Positions 1 to 8,253 of a stretch of 64,000 nucleotides of DNA are shown here, in pieces (position 1 is the first letter of the stretch; each line of letters starts with the position of its first letter). The notes beneath the pieces are model-generated. The model made no database searches. It was not told where the DNA came from and saw only the letters and a list, made by a program, of their open reading frames with translations. Source of the DNA: Limnohabitans sp. Rim47 (lineage in GTDB: Bacteria; Pseudomonadota; Gammaproteobacteria; Burkholderiales; Burkholderiaceae_C); the NCBI RefSeq assembly GCF_001517545.1, contig NZ_FBYA01000002.1:454559-518558 (forward strand), read 5' to 3'. The position numbers and the translations under genes are program-made.

Positions 1-1151
1 GCAGCGCGGGCAATGTGGGCCACACCGCTGCCACGGGTCAAGCCCTGAATGCTGCCGCGTGCATGGGGCAGCCAATAGGGCGCACCCAAACCGGCAAATG
101 CCGGCACAAGCACCACGCCATCGCTGTCGTTCACGCTCGCGGCCAGCGCTTCCACTTCACTGCTGTGCGTGATGGCTTTGAGGCCATCGCGCAGCCATTG
201 CACCACCGCACCGCCCATGAATACGCTGCCTTCCAAGGCGTATTCGGGCGGGGCCTTGGTCTGCAGTTGGGCGGCACAGGTGGTCAAGAGTCCGTTGTGG
301 CTTTGCAGTGCGCTGTGCCCGGTGTGCATGAGCATGAAGCAGCCCGTGCCATAGGTGTTTTTGACCTCGCCTGCTTGCAAGCAAGCTTGTCCCAGCAAGG
401 CCGATTGTTGGTCGCCCGCCACACCGCCAATGACCGGCCCCAGCCCAGGCCCAAGCAAGCCGGTTTGCACCCGCCCAAAATCGGCCACAGAGGCATGCAC
501 CTCGGGCAACACGGCGCGAGGAATGTCGAACAAATCGAGCAACTCATCGTCCCATTGCCCGGTGTGGATGTTCAGCAGCAAGGTGCGACTGGCGTTGCTG
601 ATGTCGGTGCGGTGGCTTTGACCCCCCGTCAATTGCCAAATCAGCCAAGTGTCTACGGTGCCAAAAGCCAGTTCACCGGCTTGTGCTTGTGCACGGGCAC
701 CAGGAATGTGGTCGAGCAACCAGCGCAATTTGGTGGCCGAGAAATAGGCGTCGAGTCGCAAGCCGGTGCGCTGCTGAATGAGCGGCTCCACCCCTTGTTC
801 GCGCCATTGCTGGCACAGCGCTTCGGTGCGCCGGTCTTGCCAGACGATGGCGTTGTGCAGTGGCACGCCGGTCTGGCGGTTCCACAGCAGTGTGGTTTCG
901 CGCTGGTTGGTGATGCCCACGCCCCGGATATCGGCGGCCGTCAAGTTGCATTGGGCGAGCACCTTTTGCGCTGTGTCGCGTTGGCTGTGCCACAGACTCA
1001 AGGGGTCGTGTTCTACCCAGCCTGGTTGGGGGTAAATTTGCGGGAATTCTTGTTGCGCCGTGCCGACGATGTGGCCGTGGTCGTTGAAAACAATGGCCCG
1101 GGAGCTGGAGGTGCCCTGGTCGAGTGCGAGCAAATAAGTGGGCTGTGTCAT
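1..1151 (-). CDS. glpK: Glycerol kinase, C-terminus cut by window edge
   Basis: ATP-dependent phosphorylation of glycerol to sn-glycerol 3-phosphate in the cytoplasm. The frame opens at an ATG on the minus strand and reads 383 codons to the window edge, so about the last quarter of the usual ~500 residues is missing. It starts MTQPTYLLALDQGTSSSRA, the FGGY-kinase phosphate-binding loop, and continues with GVGITNQRETT, WQDRRT and GTVDTWLIW, all typical of GlpK. The start overlaps the glpR stop as ATGA, so the two genes are translationally coupled and the repressor is read first. Family assignment is secure. Confidence 0.95.
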   Translation of the reverse strand, partial: MTQPTYLLALDQGTSSSRAIVFNDHGHIVGTAQQEFPQIYPQPGWVEHDPLSLWHSQRDTAQKVLAQCNLTAADIRGVGITNQRETTLLWNRQTGVPLHNAIVWQDRRTEALCQQWREQGVEPLIQQRTGLRLDAYFSATKLRWLLDHIPGARAQAQAGELAFGTVDTWLIWQLTGGQSHRTDISNASRTLLLNIHTGQWDDELLDLFDIPRAVLPEVHASVADFGRVQTGLLGPGLGPVIGGVAGDQQSALLGQACLQAGEVKNTYGTGCFMLMHTGHSALQSHNGLLTTCAAQLQTKAPPEYALEGSVFMGGAVVQWLRDGLKAITHSSEVEALAASVNDSDGVVLVPAFAGLGAPYWLPHARGSIQGLTRGSGVAHIARA

Positions 1152-1957
1152 GGCTTGTCAGTGGAGGTGTCCGAAGACATGTCTTTGGGGGGCGCCACGA
1201 CGCAGCGAACAGCTTGATCGCGCAAGAGGCTCTCGAAATCAGGGGCAAGAGGCGCGTCGGTGAACAAGGTGTGCAGCACTTTGAGCGGTGCCATCTCAAT
1301 CATGGCTGCACGGCCAAATTTGCTGTGGTCGGCCACCAGCCAGACCTGGCGAGATTGCTCGACGATGGCCCGCGCCACCATGACTTCGCGCATGTCGAAG
1401 TCGCGCAGGGTGCCATCGGCGTCGATGCCGCTGATGCCGATCAGGCCGATGTCCACCTTGAATTGGCGGATGAACGACAACGCCGCTTCTCCCACCACGC
1501 CCAAGTCTTCGTGGCGCACCGTGCCGCCGGCCATGAGCACTTCGCACTGGGGATTGGCCGTCAAGGTGCGGGCCACATGCAAATTGTTGGTGATCACCCG
1601 CAGATCAGCATGGTGCAGCAGTTCGCTGGCCACGGCTTCGACGGTGGTGCCAATGTTCATGAACAAGCTGGCACCCGGCGGGATGGCTGCCGCCACGGTG
1701 CGTGCAATGCGCTGCTTGGCCTCGGCATGGGTGCGCTGACGCTGGGTGTAAGTGGTGTTGCGGGTGCTGCTGTCAATGGCGCGCACGCCACCATGAAACC
1801 GTTCCATGGCCCCGGTTTCTGTCAGTCGCTGGATGTCACGGCGGATGGTTTGCAGTGTGGTGCCGAATTGGGCTGCCAAAGCCTCTGTTTTGAGGCTGCC
1901 ATGCTCGCGCACATGGTGCAGCATGGCTTGTTGTCTGGGATTGAGTGCCATGGTCAT
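1148..1957 (-). CDS. glpR: DeoR-family transcriptional repressor, GlpR-like
   Basis: Probable repressor of the glycerol 3-phosphate regulon. The N-terminal DeoR helix-turn-helix is visible (residues ~3-60: NPRQQAMLHHVREHG, then AAQFGTTLQTIRRDIQRL). It is followed by the DeoR C-terminal sensor domain, which binds phosphosugars in this family (SLFMNIGTTVEAVA, VITNNLHVA, GIDADGTLRDFD). An upstream in-frame start exists at 2008, but the ATG at 1957 (MTMALNPRQQ) or 1951 fits the family better; I chose 1957. About 269 aa, normal for the family. The context (glpK downstream, glpD divergent) supports glycerol 3-phosphate as effector; this is inferred. Confidence 0.9.
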   Translation of the reverse strand: MTMALNPRQQAMLHHVREHGSLKTEALAAQFGTTLQTIRRDIQRLTETGAMERFHGGVRAIDSSTRNTTYTQRQRTHAEAKQRIARTVAAAIPPGASLFMNIGTTVEAVASELLHHADLRVITNNLHVARTLTANPQCEVLMAGGTVRHEDLGVVGEAALSFIRQFKVDIGLIGISGIDADGTLRDFDMREVMVARAIVEQSRQVWLVADHSKFGRAAMIEMAPLKVLHTLFTDAPLAPDFESLLRDQAVRCVVAPPKDMSSDTSTDKP

Positions 1958-1989
1958 GGCCCTGTTGTAACCGGTTTTTGATGTTGCAA

Positions 1990-2085
1990 AACTAGGGATT
2001 TCGAGCATATGTGATCATTTCCTTTTGTTATATAACCCTCAAAAGAAAATAAACGAACATAAATAATCATATTTAGCGCTCCATT
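1990..2085. promoter_or_regulatory. glpR-glpK / glpD divergent control region with 10-bp phased repeats
   Basis: AT-rich gap between divergent glpR and glpD. Positions 2041-2070 hold three consecutive 10-mers, AAAAGAAAAT, AAACGAACAT and AAATAATCAT. They share an A-rich head and an AT tail, so the motif recurs once per helical turn. DeoR-family repressors often bind such phased direct repeats, so this is a plausible GlpR operator overlapping the glpD promoter. The partial dyad CATATGTGATCAT lies at about 2004-2016. Binding is inferred. Confidence 0.5.
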
Positions 2086-3693
2086 ATGTTTCGACCTGAT
2101 CTTTCAGACTGGACCCAGGCACCCTGCGATGTGCTGGTGATCGGTGGCGGTGCCACCGGTCTGGGTGTGGCCGTGCAAGCGGCACTGGAGGGGCGACGCG
2201 TGGCGCTGGTCGAGGCGCGCGATTTTGCCTGTGGCACGTCGTCACGTTCGACCAAGTTGTTGCACGGCGGGGTGCGCTATTTGGCGCAGGGGCGTATCAA
2301 GCTGGTGCGCGAGGCTTTGCGTGAACGGGCCATTGTGTTGGGCCTGGCCCCCCATTTGGCGCAGCCCCTGCCTTTTGTGGTGCACGAGCGGCGCTGGCTG
2401 GCGTGGGCCATCACGGCTTTGGGGCTCAAGCTGTACCAGTGGCTGGCAGGCCGCTTGAGTTTGGGGGCCACCGAGTCCATCAGCCAGCGCAGCCTGCGTG
2501 ACAGCGGAGTGGCATTGCCCGGCACGGTGGCCGGGGTGCGGTATTGGGATGGTCAATTTGAGGATGCGCGGCTGGCATTGGCCTTGGCCCGGACCGCACA
2601 GGCCGCAGGTGCCCGAGTGCGCAACCACACCCGTGTGGTTGCCCTGAAGCAGCACGACAAAGATTGGGAAGTGACGCTGCAAGATGCCCTGAATGGTCAG
2701 CAAATCACCTTGCGGGCGCATTGCGTGGTCAATGCCACTGGCGTTTGGGTCGATGGCTTGCGGCAGCTGGCTTTGTCTGCAGTGCCGCAGACAGCGGTGT
2801 CAAAGACATCGTCATCGCGTTCATCGGCACTGCAGGGCCTGGTCAAGCCGAGCCAAGGCGTGCATCTGGTGGTGGACCGTGCGCGTTTGCCGCTGAACGA
2901 GGCGGTGCTGGTGCCGCGAACCACCGATGGGCGTGTGCTGTTTGCTGTGCCATGGTTGGGGGCCACGGTGATCGGCACCACCGACACCCCGCGTGACGAC
3001 GCCCCGCTGGAGCCGCGTCCCATGGCCGAGGAGTTGGCCTTTTTGTGGGGTGAGACAGCACGCGCCTTGGGCGTTCGCTTGCAGGCACACGATGTGAAGA
3101 GTGTCTGGGTGGGCTTGCGCCCTTTGGTGGACAACAGACATGGCCAGCAGGGGCAAACGGCGCAAATGTCACGCGAACACCTGATCGCCCGCGAAGCGCC
3201 TGGCTTTGTGACCGTGACCGGCGGCAAATGGACGACTTACCGCAGCATGGCGCAAGAGGTGTTGAGCACCTTGGTGGCCTCTGGCGATTTGCCGACGGCC
3301 CGGTGTGTGGCCCACACCGAAAGCCACACTTTGTTTGGTGCGCCTGCTGCCGGTGCGCTGCCCACCAGTTTGCGTGAAGCGCCAGGTGCGCATTTGCTGG
3401 GGTCTGAGGCGGCAAAGGTGTTGAATGTGCCCGGCAGCGATGAGTTGCTCGGCTTGGGTTTGACAGCGGCGATGGTCCGCTACTGTGCGCGCTCGGAGTG
3501 GGCTGTCACGGTCGAGGACATGCTGGCCAGGCGCTGGCGTGTGTTGTTTCTCGATGCCCGCTTGGCCGAGCAGATGGCCCCGCGCGTGGCCGAGTTGTTG
3601 CAGCAAGAAACGGGCATCGACCCGGCGTTGCCCGCGTTTTTGGCTTTGTGCCGGCAATACCAGCTGAGTCCGGCAGACTTGGCTGGTTTATGA
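2086..3693 (+). CDS. glpD: Aerobic glycerol-3-phosphate dehydrogenase
   Basis: Membrane-associated flavoenzyme oxidising glycerol 3-phosphate to dihydroxyacetone phosphate and passing electrons to ubiquinone. The FAD-binding Rossmann motif VLVIGGGATGLGVA is at residues ~17-30, followed by the family signatures GTSSRSTKLLHGGVRYL and WVGLRPLVDN, and by TVTGGKWTTYRSMA near residue 385. At 535 aa it has normal length, with the C-terminal helical domain present. It lies divergent from glpR-glpK and 19 bp upstream of a Gfo/Idh/MocA oxidoreductase, probably in one transcript. A stretch near residues 230-250 (AVSKTSSSRSSALQGLVKPSQ) is serine-rich and slightly longer than I would expect. Confidence 0.95.
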   Translation: MFRPDLSDWTQAPCDVLVIGGGATGLGVAVQAALEGRRVALVEARDFACGTSSRSTKLLHGGVRYLAQGRIKLVREALRERAIVLGLAPHLAQPLPFVVHERRWLAWAITALGLKLYQWLAGRLSLGATESISQRSLRDSGVALPGTVAGVRYWDGQFEDARLALALARTAQAAGARVRNHTRVVALKQHDKDWEVTLQDALNGQQITLRAHCVVNATGVWVDGLRQLALSAVPQTAVSKTSSSRSSALQGLVKPSQGVHLVVDRARLPLNEAVLVPRTTDGRVLFAVPWLGATVIGTTDTPRDDAPLEPRPMAEELAFLWGETARALGVRLQAHDVKSVWVGLRPLVDNRHGQQGQTAQMSREHLIAREAPGFVTVTGGKWTTYRSMAQEVLSTLVASGDLPTARCVAHTESHTLFGAPAAGALPTSLREAPGAHLLGSEAAKVLNVPGSDELLGLGLTAAMVRYCARSEWAVTVEDMLARRWRVLFLDARLAEQMAPRVAELLQQETGIDPALPAFLALCRQYQLSPADLAGL

Positions 3694-3712
3694 ATGTGAT
3701 GGAGGTATTTTT

Positions 3713-4852
3713 GTGAGCACCGATACGATTTCCAATGTGCGCTACGGCATCATCGGCTGCGGCATGATGGGGCAAGAACATCTGCGCAACATCGCCCTGT
3801 TGCCCGGTGCCTCGGTGACCCGGATCTTTGAACCGGATGACGCGATGGCCGCTGCCAGTCTGGCGCTGGCACGCGGCAGCCAGCGTGCCGCGAGTCTGGC
3901 CGAGGTGGTCACTGCGCCCGATGTGGATTGTTTGCTGGTGGCCAGCCCCAATTTCAGGCACGCACAGCAGTTGGCCGAGATCGCCGCATTGCGCCCCTTG
4001 CCCGTCCTGCTCGAAAAGCCTGCTTGCACATCGCTCGATGAGTTGCGCGAGCTGGCCTTGTTGGGGCACGCTTATGCTGCGCCGATCTGGGTGGCGATGG
4101 AATACCGCTACATGCCGCCTGTGGCCCGCTTGACCGAAGAAGCACACAGCCAGCAAAACACCGGGCCGCTCGCCATGCTGTCCATTCGCGAGCACCGCTT
4201 TCCCTTCCTGGTCAAGGTAGGCGACTGGAACCGTTTTAACCGTTACACCGGGGGCACGCTGGTCGAAAAATGCTGCCACTTTTTTGACCTCATGCGGCAT
4301 GTGCTGCGCAGCGAACCGGTGCGGGTGTATGCGTCCGCTTCGGTGGCGCACAACCACCTAGACGAGCGCTATGCCGATGGTGTGCCCGATATTTTGGACA
4401 ACGCCTATGTGGTCGTGGACTTTGCCAACGGCCAGCGTGCTTTGCTGGAGTTGTGCATGTTCGCCGAGGGCGCGCGTTACCAGGAAGAAATTTCGGTATT
4501 GGGATCGCGTGGCAAGGCCGAGTGCTTTGTGCCGGGGCCAGGCCGTTTTTGGCCAGCCCATCTCGGCGAGCCGCCAGTGCCCAAAGTGGTGATCAGCCCC
4601 CGTGACCCCAAGGGTCCGCTCGAGCTGGATGTGCCGGTTGACCCTGTGGCCTTGGCCGCAGGAGACCACAACGGCTCCACGTTTTACCAGCACCAGCGCT
4701 TCAATGCGGTGGTGCGCGGCGTGGGCCAGGTCGAGGTCGGTTTGAAAGACGGCCTGGCCGCTGTGCTGATGGGTCTGGCCGCACAAGAGTCAGCACGCAC
4801 GGGCCAAGCCATTGACCTGACTCAAGGCGCTTATGCGCTGGGTCAAATTTAA
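3713..4852 (+). CDS. Gfo/Idh/MocA-family NAD(P)-dependent oxidoreductase
   Basis: Predicted cytoplasmic oxidoreductase acting on a sugar, polyol or inositol-like substrate; the exact substrate cannot be read. The N-terminal Rossmann motif YGIIGCGMMGQEHL is at residues ~10-23. The family lysine motif LLEKPAC follows near residue 100, and the C-terminal substrate domain carries GGTLVEKCCHFFDLMRHV, with the usual catalytic His environment. The start is GTG, set by GGAGGT about 8 bases upstream; the usual length (~380 aa) agrees. It follows glpD closely, so a role in glycerol-derived or glycoside-derived metabolism is likely but unproven. Confidence 0.85.
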   Translation: MSTDTISNVRYGIIGCGMMGQEHLRNIALLPGASVTRIFEPDDAMAAASLALARGSQRAASLAEVVTAPDVDCLLVASPNFRHAQQLAEIAALRPLPVLLEKPACTSLDELRELALLGHAYAAPIWVAMEYRYMPPVARLTEEAHSQQNTGPLAMLSIREHRFPFLVKVGDWNRFNRYTGGTLVEKCCHFFDLMRHVLRSEPVRVYASASVAHNHLDERYADGVPDILDNAYVVVDFANGQRALLELCMFAEGARYQEEISVLGSRGKAECFVPGPGRFWPAHLGEPPVPKVVISPRDPKGPLELDVPVDPVALAAGDHNGSTFYQHQRFNAVVRGVGQVEVGLKDGLAAVLMGLAAQESARTGQAIDLTQGAYALGQI

Positions 4853-4877
4853 AGCGATGCCCGCTGTGCAGCTTGCA

Positions 4878-5825
4878 TCAGCCCAGCACTTCGCGCACAA
4901 AATGCGCGGCCTTTTGCCAGTCGGCAGCGGTCATGGCGTGCCCGCCTGTTCGCTCGTGCCATTGCAATCGGCGAGGGTGCCCTTGCCAATGCGGACCCAG
5001 CACCTCAGCCATGTGCCGGGTGCCTTCGGGGTTGGCCCACAGGTCATCGCTGGCCTGGATCAGACACACGCCACGCGGCGCGATGTGTTCCAGCAAAAAG
5101 CGGGGGGCATCAATGGCCATCAGGTGGCCGCGCACAGGCGCTTGCTGGGTGTCCGGGCCCAGCCAGTGGGGGAATCGGCTCGCCAGTTGGCTCAGGCTTT
5201 CGGCGCTGGGCGGGGTGATGGTCAAAGACGCTGCGCCGGCGGTGCCACTGTTGTGAGCGATGACGGCGTCGATGCGGTCATCAAGGGCCGTGGCCAGCAA
5301 GGCGGCTTTGCCACCTCTGGAATGGCCTGCCACGGCGATGCCGGACATTCGGTCGTCGTCGATCTGCCGCAAGGCATCTACACAGCCTTGCAGGCCCCAC
5401 GCCCAGACCGCCAGACACCCGCTGCTCAGGTGTGGCCAGTGTTCAAAGACCGGACCTTCGCGCTGCGCAGTGTCATTGTCAAAAGCCAGTTCGGTGCGGT
5501 TGAACCAGGCCAGCGCAGTGCCTTGTTGCAGCGTGGCCAAGACGGCGTCGTTGCCCAAAACATGTGGCCAGCAAGCATCGGGGCTGAGCAGCACCGGGCA
5601 GCGTTTGGTGTGGCGAGGCCAAATCAGCGTCAAGGTCCAGCTGATCCAGGCAGGCCTGCCCACACTGACACGCCACAACTCCAACTCGCGGTCGGTTTGC
5701 AAAAGCCGGTGCATGCGCTGCGTTTGCACAACCCCGTCATGCGGCACGAAGCCCCCAAACAGGGTCTCGAGAGCTGCGAGGTGTGGCGTCGCATGCGGCG
5801 ACGGGAGAGTCGATTCATTCAGCAT
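4878..5825 (-). CDS. CE15-like alpha/beta-hydrolase (glucuronoyl/acyl esterase-like)
   Basis: Alpha/beta-hydrolase resembling bacterial carbohydrate esterase family 15. The nucleophile elbow GHSRGGKAALLATALDDR is followed by a conserved IAHNSGTAGAASL block. Downstream come RFPHWLGP, APRFLLEHIAPRGV, ASDDLWANPEGT and GHAMTAADW, giving a candidate Ser-acid-His triad in the CE15 order. At 315 aa it is shorter than secreted CE15 enzymes, and no signal peptide is seen, so it is probably cytoplasmic. Family members cleave esters of uronic acids in plant cell walls; the substrate here is unknown. It is divergent from a sugar ABC operon and convergent with the oxidoreductase gene. Confidence 0.7.
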   Translation of the reverse strand: MLNESTLPSPHATPHLAALETLFGGFVPHDGVVQTQRMHRLLQTDRELELWRVSVGRPAWISWTLTLIWPRHTKRCPVLLSPDACWPHVLGNDAVLATLQQGTALAWFNRTELAFDNDTAQREGPVFEHWPHLSSGCLAVWAWGLQGCVDALRQIDDDRMSGIAVAGHSRGGKAALLATALDDRIDAVIAHNSGTAGAASLTITPPSAESLSQLASRFPHWLGPDTQQAPVRGHLMAIDAPRFLLEHIAPRGVCLIQASDDLWANPEGTRHMAEVLGPHWQGHPRRLQWHERTGGHAMTAADWQKAAHFVREVLG

Positions 5826-5896
5826 TCGTGTAAACGATAAGCGTGTTTCAGCGTCATTGAACTATATTCATTTCATCACTAAACGAGGAGTCAACC
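5826..5896 (+). promoter_or_regulatory. Promoter/leader of first sugar ABC operon
   Basis: Short AT-rich gap between the divergent esterase and the binding-protein gene. TATATT (5864-5869) is a good -10 candidate, and GAGGAG lies 6 bases before the ATG at 5897. GTAAACG...CGTGTTTC forms only an imperfect dyad; no clear operator can be assigned. Confidence 0.4.
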
Positions 5897-7168
5897 ATGA
5901 AATCTGTTTTTATTCGTCCCCTGGCTTTGGCCGCAGGTTTGTCCGCTTTGGCGGGTTTTGCCCATGCAGGAGAGATCCGCGTCATGTGCTACCAGGACGG
6001 CGTGGAGTGCGAGGTCACGGCCGAGCTGGCCAAGCGCTTTGAGGCCCAAAATCCCGGCACCAAAGTGGTCATTGACACCGTGCCCTACAAAACCATTGTG
6101 GAGCAGTTGCCCGTGCAGTTGGCCGCAGGCCAAGGCCCTGACATTGCGCGTGTGACCGATCTGGGTGGCCTGTCCAAGTACTACATGGACATTTCTTCGC
6201 ACCTCAAAAACCGCAAATACTGGGATGACAACTTTGGCGCCACCGCCCCTTGGCTGCGCCCCAGCGCAAGCGACAAAGGCATTTACGGCTTCATGTCGCA
6301 ATTGACCATGACCGGCCCGTTCGTGAACAAGACCTTGTTTGAACAAGCCAAAGTGCCCATGCCCGGCGCCAAGGCCACTTGGGACGACTGGATGGAGGCC
6401 AGCCGCAAAGTGGCCAAGGCCACCCAACTCAAGGCCGCTGCGGCCTGGGACCGATCGGGCCACCGTTTTGCAGGCCCCGCTATCAGTTACGGCGCCAAAA
6501 TTTTTGATGCACAGGGCAACCCCGTCATCGATGCCGGTTATAAAACCACGGTCAACAAATTTGTCGCGTGGCACAAAGACGGCGGCATGATGCGCGAAGT
6601 TTGGGCCGGCACAGGGGGTTCGACCTACGCGTCGTCGATCGATGAGTTCATCAACGGCAACGTGGCCATGGTGCTGGCCGGCAGCTGGCAAATTGGCAAC
6701 CTGCAAAACAAAGTGGGCAGCAATTTTGACTGGGTCGCGGTGCCCAACCCTTGCGGTCCTGCCGCATGCTCGGGCATCCCCGGTGGCGCGGCTTGGGTGG
6801 CCTTGAAAACCAGCAAGTCACCCAAAGAAGTGGGTGCCTTCATGGACTTCATGGCGTCTGAGGCCGCCTATGCCGAGTTCAGTGCCCGCACCAACAACAT
6901 TCCCGCACACGCTGGTCTGGCCAAAAAAGGCGTGGACTACGCCAGCGCCAAGCCTGCAGCCAAAGCCGCTTTGGGCGTGTTCAGTGCCGGTGTGGCGCAA
7001 CTCGCACCAGTGGCCTATCAATTCCAAGGCTACAAGTTGAACCGCGCCATCATGTTGCCCACGGTCAGCCGTGTGACGCAGGCGATTGTGGGCGAGATGA
7101 GCACGGACGAGGCGGTCAACAAGATCAGCTCTGACATGCAAGACGCCGTCAAGCAAGCCCAGAAGTAA
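5897..7168 (+). CDS. Extracellular carbohydrate-binding protein of ABC importer (COG1653 type)
   Basis: Periplasmic receptor delivering a carbohydrate to the permeases encoded downstream. A Sec signal peptide (KSVFIRPLALAAGLSALAGFAHA) ends near residue 24. The mature protein shows the cluster-B binding-protein pattern: AELAKRFEAQNPGTKV, VQLAAGQGPDI, TWDDWMEASRKVAKAT, FINGNVAMVLAGSWQIGN and EVGAFMDFMAS. Two cysteine pairs (VMCYQDGVEC; PCGPAAC) could form disulphides. At 423 aa it has family-typical length. First gene of an operon ending in a GH31 glycosidase, which suggests an alpha-linked glycoside as ligand. Confidence 0.88.
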   Translation: MKSVFIRPLALAAGLSALAGFAHAGEIRVMCYQDGVECEVTAELAKRFEAQNPGTKVVIDTVPYKTIVEQLPVQLAAGQGPDIARVTDLGGLSKYYMDISSHLKNRKYWDDNFGATAPWLRPSASDKGIYGFMSQLTMTGPFVNKTLFEQAKVPMPGAKATWDDWMEASRKVAKATQLKAAAAWDRSGHRFAGPAISYGAKIFDAQGNPVIDAGYKTTVNKFVAWHKDGGMMREVWAGTGGSTYASSIDEFINGNVAMVLAGSWQIGNLQNKVGSNFDWVAVPNPCGPAACSGIPGGAAWVALKTSKSPKEVGAFMDFMASEAAYAEFSARTNNIPAHAGLAKKGVDYASAKPAAKAALGVFSAGVAQLAPVAYQFQGYKLNRAIMLPTVSRVTQAIVGEMSTDEAVNKISSDMQDAVKQAQK

Positions 7169-7192
7169 GTCTGGGCTGAGTTTGGCAACGCA

Positions 7193-7218
7193 GGTGTGGG
7201 CATGGAAATGCCCACACC
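7193..7218 (+). terminator. Intercistronic hairpin after binding-protein gene
   Basis: Perfect 11-bp stem GGTGTGGGCAT / ATGCCCACACC closing a GGAA tetraloop, with no following T-run. It sits in the 106-base gap between the binding-protein gene and the first permease. This is the usual place for an RNA-stabilising hairpin that keeps receptor mRNA in excess over permease mRNA. I read it as a stability/attenuation element rather than a full terminator. Confidence 0.6.
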
Positions 7219-7274
7219 GCTTCCCCATTGGTTTGCAGATCGCCCCGCTTTGACGGTGGGGTGAGGTTTTTTTC

Positions 7275-8252
7275 ATGAGATTTCTCGCCTTCTTTTTCAA
7301 TTTGCTGGAACCTTTTTTCAGGTTCGGGCAGCAGCGCTTGGGTCTGCAGCGGCTGGGGTGGCTGTTTGTCGCACCCAACCTGATCGTGTTTGGCTTGTTT
7401 TGCTTTTTGCCAATCCTGATCAACCTGATCTACGCGGTGACGGGCGGCGTGCAGTTGATGCCCTTGAGCCGTCCTTACACGGGGGCTGAGAATTTTCAGA
7501 TTTTGTTTGAATGCGGCAGCTACCTCGACTTGTCGACTTGCCGCAAAGACGTCTTTTGGCGTGCGATTTTCAACACCGTGAAGTTCAGTTTCATCCAGGT
7601 GGGCTTGATGGTCTTGCTGGCCATGGTCACGGCGCTGGTGCTCAACCGCAAAATCTTAGGGCGGGGGTTTTGGCGTGGGGTGTTTTTCTACCCGGTCTTG
7701 CTGTCACCCGTGGTGGTGGCGTTGATCTGGAAATGGTTGCTGCAAAGCCAAGGCGCGTTCAATGCGGGCTTGGTGGCGCTAGAGATGTCGCCCGTGCAGT
7801 GGTTGACCGAATCGGGTTGGGCTTTTTTCTGGACCGTGTTCGTGTCAATCTGGGCGCACATGGGCTTTTACACCCTGATTTTGCTGGCCGGACTTCAGGC
7901 CATTCCGAAAGATTTGTACGAAGCCGCTGAGATGGACCGCGCCAGCCCTTGGCGCACCTTGACCCGCATCACTTTGCCTTTGTTGATGCCCAACCTGATC
8001 GTGGTGTTGGTGCTGGCCGCCATCCGCGCGGTGCAGGTTTTTGACGAGGTGTTTGTCTTGACCGGTGGCGGCCCGGGATCGGCCACCACGTTCATTGTCC
8101 AGTTCATTTACCAAACCGGATTCGCGGAGCAAATCCATTTGTACGGTTTGGCTGCGGCCGCTTCATTGGCGCTGGCGTTTTTCTTGATTGTGTTGACTTT
8201 GGCGCAGTTGCGTCTGACGCGGGCCAGCGAAGCTGGTCAGAAGGGGCGCTGA
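7275..8252 (+). CDS. Sugar ABC transporter permease, MalF-like
   Basis: Inner-membrane permease subunit. Several hydrophobic spans are visible (LFVAPNLIVFGLFCFLPILI; VGLMVLLAMVTALVL; FFYPVLLSPVVVALI). The cytoplasmic coupling EAA loop reads YEAAEMDRASPWRTLTRITL, about 90 residues before the C-terminus. The first periplasmic segment contains a small insertion with two cysteines (FECGSYLDLSTCRKD), not common in MalF-type subunits. The ribosome site GTGAGG precedes the ATG. The stop is 1 base from the next start, so the permeases are co-translated. Confidence 0.9.
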   Translation: MRFLAFFFNLLEPFFRFGQQRLGLQRLGWLFVAPNLIVFGLFCFLPILINLIYAVTGGVQLMPLSRPYTGAENFQILFECGSYLDLSTCRKDVFWRAIFNTVKFSFIQVGLMVLLAMVTALVLNRKILGRGFWRGVFFYPVLLSPVVVALIWKWLLQSQGAFNAGLVALEMSPVQWLTESGWAFFWTVFVSIWAHMGFYTLILLAGLQAIPKDLYEAAEMDRASPWRTLTRITLPLLMPNLIVVLVLAAIRAVQVFDEVFVLTGGGPGSATTFIVQFIYQTGFAEQIHLYGLAAAASLALAFFLIVLTLAQLRLTRASEAGQKGR

Positions 8253-8253
8253 G

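Noticed and set aside
15..1217. Long open frame on the plus strand at the left edge
   Set aside because: It is the antisense shadow of glpK, whose minus-strand product shows clear kinase motifs.
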